Assembly: GCA_028280065.1 (NCBI GenBank)
Contig: JANQMN010000139.1
Location: forward strand, 124,001-188,000
Reading direction: 5' to 3'
Length of the DNA stretch: 64,000 nt
From: Hahella sp.
GTDB taxonomy: Bacteria; Pseudomonadota; Gammaproteobacteria; Pseudomonadales; Oleiphilaceae
Position 1 is the stretch's first letter. Every line of letters begins with the position of its first letter. The notes beneath the pieces were generated by a model. It was not told the DNA's origin. It ran no database searches and was given only the letters and a program-made list of their open reading frames with translations. Positions 62,601-64,000 of this stretch are shown here, one piece after another. The position numbers and the translations under genes are program-made.

Positions 62601-63282
62601 TGATGCTTTTTACCGGCTTATAAGCCATAAATCGCGAAAAAGCTCTTGCCGCATTGAGCGCCTCGCGTTCCGGAACCTCCCCCGATTTCCCCCGGATAGC
62701 GGCATAAAGCCGTTTTAGATAGGCTTTTTTGGTGTCGTACCGCTCGACTTCGTGGTTTTTCATCAGCCGGGGCACAATTTTTTCTAACGGCACGACATGC
62801 AGCTGCCCGGCGTTATCCTCGTATTGAAAATTGCTGAGCTGGAGCTCTGCTTGCGGCAGGATCAAGAAGGCGAGTTCAAGCTGTCTCGCAACCGGCAAGT
62901 GTCCGGCGCGGTCCAGTTGGGCGCGCGAGCTGATGACCGCAGTAAAAGGCAATGCGGTTTCGCCTTGGGTTGGATGAAATACGCAGGCGATATAGCCGTC
63001 GGTAACGCCCAGCCGGCCATAGCTGCCGTCATCACAGCCCATTATGTAAGAGGCCAGGGTGCGAACCTGCTTGCCGCCCCGGCCACGCTGGGTGGTCTCA
63101 TCCTGCCCGGGATTGTAGGTAAACAGGTAATCATGGGCTGCTGTCATGACCGTTTGGATGGCGTCGGCAGCGGTGGTCTTGCCCGAGCCGTTACCCCCGG
63201 ACAGGAGATTAATCGGCCCGAATTCAAATTCATTATTGGGAATATTGCCCCAATTGACGTAGATGCACTTCTTCAAAAACAT
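59656..63282 (-). CDS. jetC: Wadjet/Mks SMC-like ATPase JetC (MukB/MksB-type)
   Basis: SMC-like motor of an anti-plasmid condensin. The 1208-residue protein has the SMC layout. The N-terminal Walker A is GGNGSGKTT (29-37). Long coiled coils enclose a hinge-like middle region (CPEADACVLCDFVEIKEAEWQNAIEGYIGG). The C-terminal signature is QYGTGSGGQ (1068-1076), and Walker B is MVLVDEAF with catalytic Glu1109. The Walker A lysine and Walker B acids are intact, so activity is expected. Gaps are 17 bp to jetD and 21 bp from jetB. Confidence 0.93.
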   Translation of the reverse strand: MFLKKCIYVNWGNIPNNEFEFGPINLLSGGNGSGKTTAADAIQTVMTAAHDYLFTYNPGQDETTQRGRGGKQVRTLASYIMGCDDGSYGRLGVTDGYIACVFHPTQGETALPFTAVISSRAQLDRAGHLPVARQLELAFLILPQAELQLSNFQYEDNAGQLHVVPLEKIVPRLMKNHEVERYDTKKAYLKRLYAAIRGKSGEVPEREALNAARAFSRFMAYKPVKSINDFVANEIMEKKDLGEAIRSVSDLLRTIHSMEHEASRLQKSIQTLADANHFGQQYIHAWIDLNVWQYITARHQYLQDQKSYIACKKQQTALLDEEKVNLEERKTLENRHRQTDNRLVELRARRLGYQPLQQKDQLEQTISHLHRQLHEQAPELLQQHHDLLQAYGATEQILLLLKQPAVVAELPVLCDRELLAQGNKFLQLQQNKLDIAALLGKDWIDISPLEGFLDHALQIQQTMQQWQRHWHNRDQRADNISLRDQVSRLLHRQESSLQKLEQQRLQKQAEIDSLAAHKVSYPYAVKQALDAIRRECPEADACVLCDFVEIKEAEWQNAIEGYIGGARYGIIVDAKWEAQAIRIVRTLKGGSSARVIQGDKAQRDSERLTLDNASIIHCMEFSHATARAYLTASYGKVVRVASENELRMTRRGLTVNGLGSGAYSMFRCDIGDSELVFGQGARERALAAKRFEVSRLLEEQQKNTDQKAQLSALLLAIDQIKPNSYADRLQQLLVLHRDLQDAEQRLEQLDLEDFQQLEEELDELRSQEQKLRESIAELIKREGSLQTELEQVEKKCNLLSAAKDQSESTQDEGESNLRSLVAIWPEFDVEERLTHADSQAETTQSEQLHLELQDTQANIEALARRLESTLIEHNQHSHLTDQIAYIPDYDHLHDRLFFSRICEVCRELETIRNRLKNNILVEKQEKLSSLKTTFNNTFITHLCHAIYQAINEGKKVLEEMNRELEHHRFGADRESFRFGWSWVPEFKDYWDFFKEVISLPNLGESATLFDAELSEKVCLVRDRIMTMLLSDDEQKSMRELERISDYRNYRSYEIYKQPENKQPIPLSQYGTGSGGQLETPAYIIRSAAITSAFRFGDGDSHLRMVLVDEAFSKMDETRSREVINYLTQTLGLQLLFIMPTSKSGPFMDLISNQFVFSKCPTTQPIGELKSRVLVDRQVCNQEKIADLWANHRSMVRHQFSLDFMEEFQ

Positions 63283-63303
63283 GGAACTATCCGCATAAGG
63301 TTG

Positions 63304-63816
63304 TCAGTGCTGGTCGGTCGCCGGCTGTTGGTTAGGGGAATCGCTTGCCTGCGTTCGGCTGGTCTCCTCAGGGGATTCGCCACGCAATATGGATAAGGCT
63401 GCATCACTGACAAAGTTGACTATTTGCGGCCTGATGCGAAGCCAGCTTTCCCCTCCGTCCTGGTCATCTTCCGAGTTGATCTGCACCAGGCGTAGTTGGC
63501 GAATTCGTTTTAATAGCTGACGCCGCTCCGTCATTTGCTCCGGCAATCCTCTGTGCAGCAGGTTTTTCATCGCGATAGCCAAAGCCTCGAAGCTGATGGT
63601 AACGCCACCGCTGTCGTCAATCTGGCCTTCCCGCAACGCTTTATCGTATTGGCTGCGCAAGGCCAGGATAACGGCGACTTCCTGTTGATTCAGGCGGGCC
63701 CGCAAGCCACTGTTGAAGGCCTGATCGGTTTCGTCATTGAGGCCGGGGATTTCTGCGCCTGGGGGGTATACCCGAATATATTGAAATTCCCTGTCATGTA
63801 ACACCCGCAGCCCCAT
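63304..63816 (-). CDS. jetB: Wadjet/MksE-like subunit JetB
   Basis: Kleisin-associated subunit of the Wadjet condensin, resembling MukE/DUF4194. The ATG at 63816 overlaps the previous stop (TAATG), supporting this start. The 170 residues contain RVLHDREFQYIRVYPPG, then a winged-helix region LNQQEVAVILALRSQYDKAL and MTERRQLLKRIRQLRLVQI. The C-terminal tail is polar. It appears short at the N-terminus compared with the 200-or-more residues usual in the family. In-frame sequence before the ATG also reads like the family until a stop 21 codons upstream. Confidence 0.8.
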   Translation of the reverse strand: MGLRVLHDREFQYIRVYPPGAEIPGLNDETDQAFNSGLRARLNQQEVAVILALRSQYDKALREGQIDDSGGVTISFEALAIAMKNLLHRGLPEQMTERRQLLKRIRQLRLVQINSEDDQDGGESWLRIRPQIVNFVSDAALSILRGESPEETSRTQASDSPNQQPATDQH

Positions 63817-64000
63817 TATTCCAAGATAGTCGTTGAGTAGGTGTAGTCGCTGGATTCTTTGTTGATGGAGGCCAGCTCAATGGCGTGGGTTGCCGCCAGT
63901 AGATCGCCGGCGGTGTGGATAGGCAAATGGCGCGACTGGACCCGTTGCCCGCCACCCAAGGCCAATAGAATATACTGTCTGGTATTTTCGTCGTGGATGA
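63816..64000 (-). CDS. jetA: Wadjet JetA/MksF-like kleisin subunit, 3' end only
   Basis: The frame is open from the right edge to a TAA at 63816-63818, giving the last 60 residues. They include IHDENTRQYILLALGGGQRV and LPIHTAGDLLAATHAIEL. The frame is protein-like throughout and overlaps the JetB start codon by one base. The identity as JetA is inferred from operon order (JetA-B-C-D); this short piece alone would not prove it. Confidence 0.6.
   Translation of the reverse strand, partial: IHDENTRQYILLALGGGQRVQSRHLPIHTAGDLLAATHAIELASINKESSDYTYSTTILE

Noticed and set aside
1-64000. CRISPR arrays, tRNA or rRNA genes, insertion sequences
   Set aside because: I saw no regularly spaced direct repeats, no cloverleaf with TTCGANNC, no rRNA sequence and no transposase gene with terminal repeats.

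Overview
The window is about 52-54% GC by eye and comes from a gammaproteobacterium, most likely a marine or Pseudomonas/Hahella-like lineage. The best evidence is the left third. The order proA-nadD-rsfS-rlmH-mrdA-rodA-sltB/mltB-rlpA-dacA-ybeD-lipB-lipA matches the Pseudomonas arrangement gene for gene (established knowledge). This block covers proline and NAD synthesis, ribosome maturation, the rod-shape peptidoglycan machinery and lipoate synthesis. It is followed by an ABC1/UbiB-like kinase and a DUF3012 lipoprotein.

Positions 13.8-16.4 kb hold what I consider the most interesting non-coding signal: two GGA-rich small RNAs of about 196 nt each. They flank a DUF1295-DUF6134 gene pair. Each ends in a strong intrinsic terminator with GGA in its loop. 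Each is preceded by an 18-bp GacA-type palindrome exactly 61 bp upstream of the -10 hexamer. They look like a duplicated CsrB/RsmZ-type pair of CsrA/RsmA sponges.

The middle (16.4-41.9 kb) is metabolic and accessory. It contains a seven-helix membrane protein, an autotransporter with fibronectin-III-like passenger domains, an assimilatory nitrate reductase pair (nasA plus a FAD reductase) with a possible sigma54 promoter, and a PhzF protein. A complete aapJQMP-type amino-acid ABC transporter follows. A divergent hydroxypyruvate isomerase / malyl-CoA lyase-like pair comes next, then three unrecognised genes, adhE with a textbook class II FNR/Anr site, a WYL regulator, a 48-residue small protein and a DeaD helicase.

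Positions 42-56 kb hold a CHASE-PAS histidine kinase near an ABC_sub_bind-type periplasmic protein, then a five-gene purine/nucleoside (BMP family) ABC importer operon. That operon ends in its own RutR-like TetR regulator and has a RutR-like operator upstream. AMP nucleosidase (amn) lies 2.5 kb away, which fits a purine-salvage theme. Diacylglycerol kinase, a dienelactone hydrolase and two periplasmic solute-binding-like proteins are also here.

The right end (57.5-64 kb) has a LapG-like cysteine protease, a small secreted protein with a duplicated motif, and the 3' part of a Wadjet (JetABCD / MksBEFG) anti-plasmid SMC operon on the minus strand. Its JetD is only 220 residues: the Toprim nuclease domain is present but the usual N-terminal arm is missing. 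JetA runs off the window edge. I found no tRNA, rRNA, CRISPR array or clear insertion sequence.
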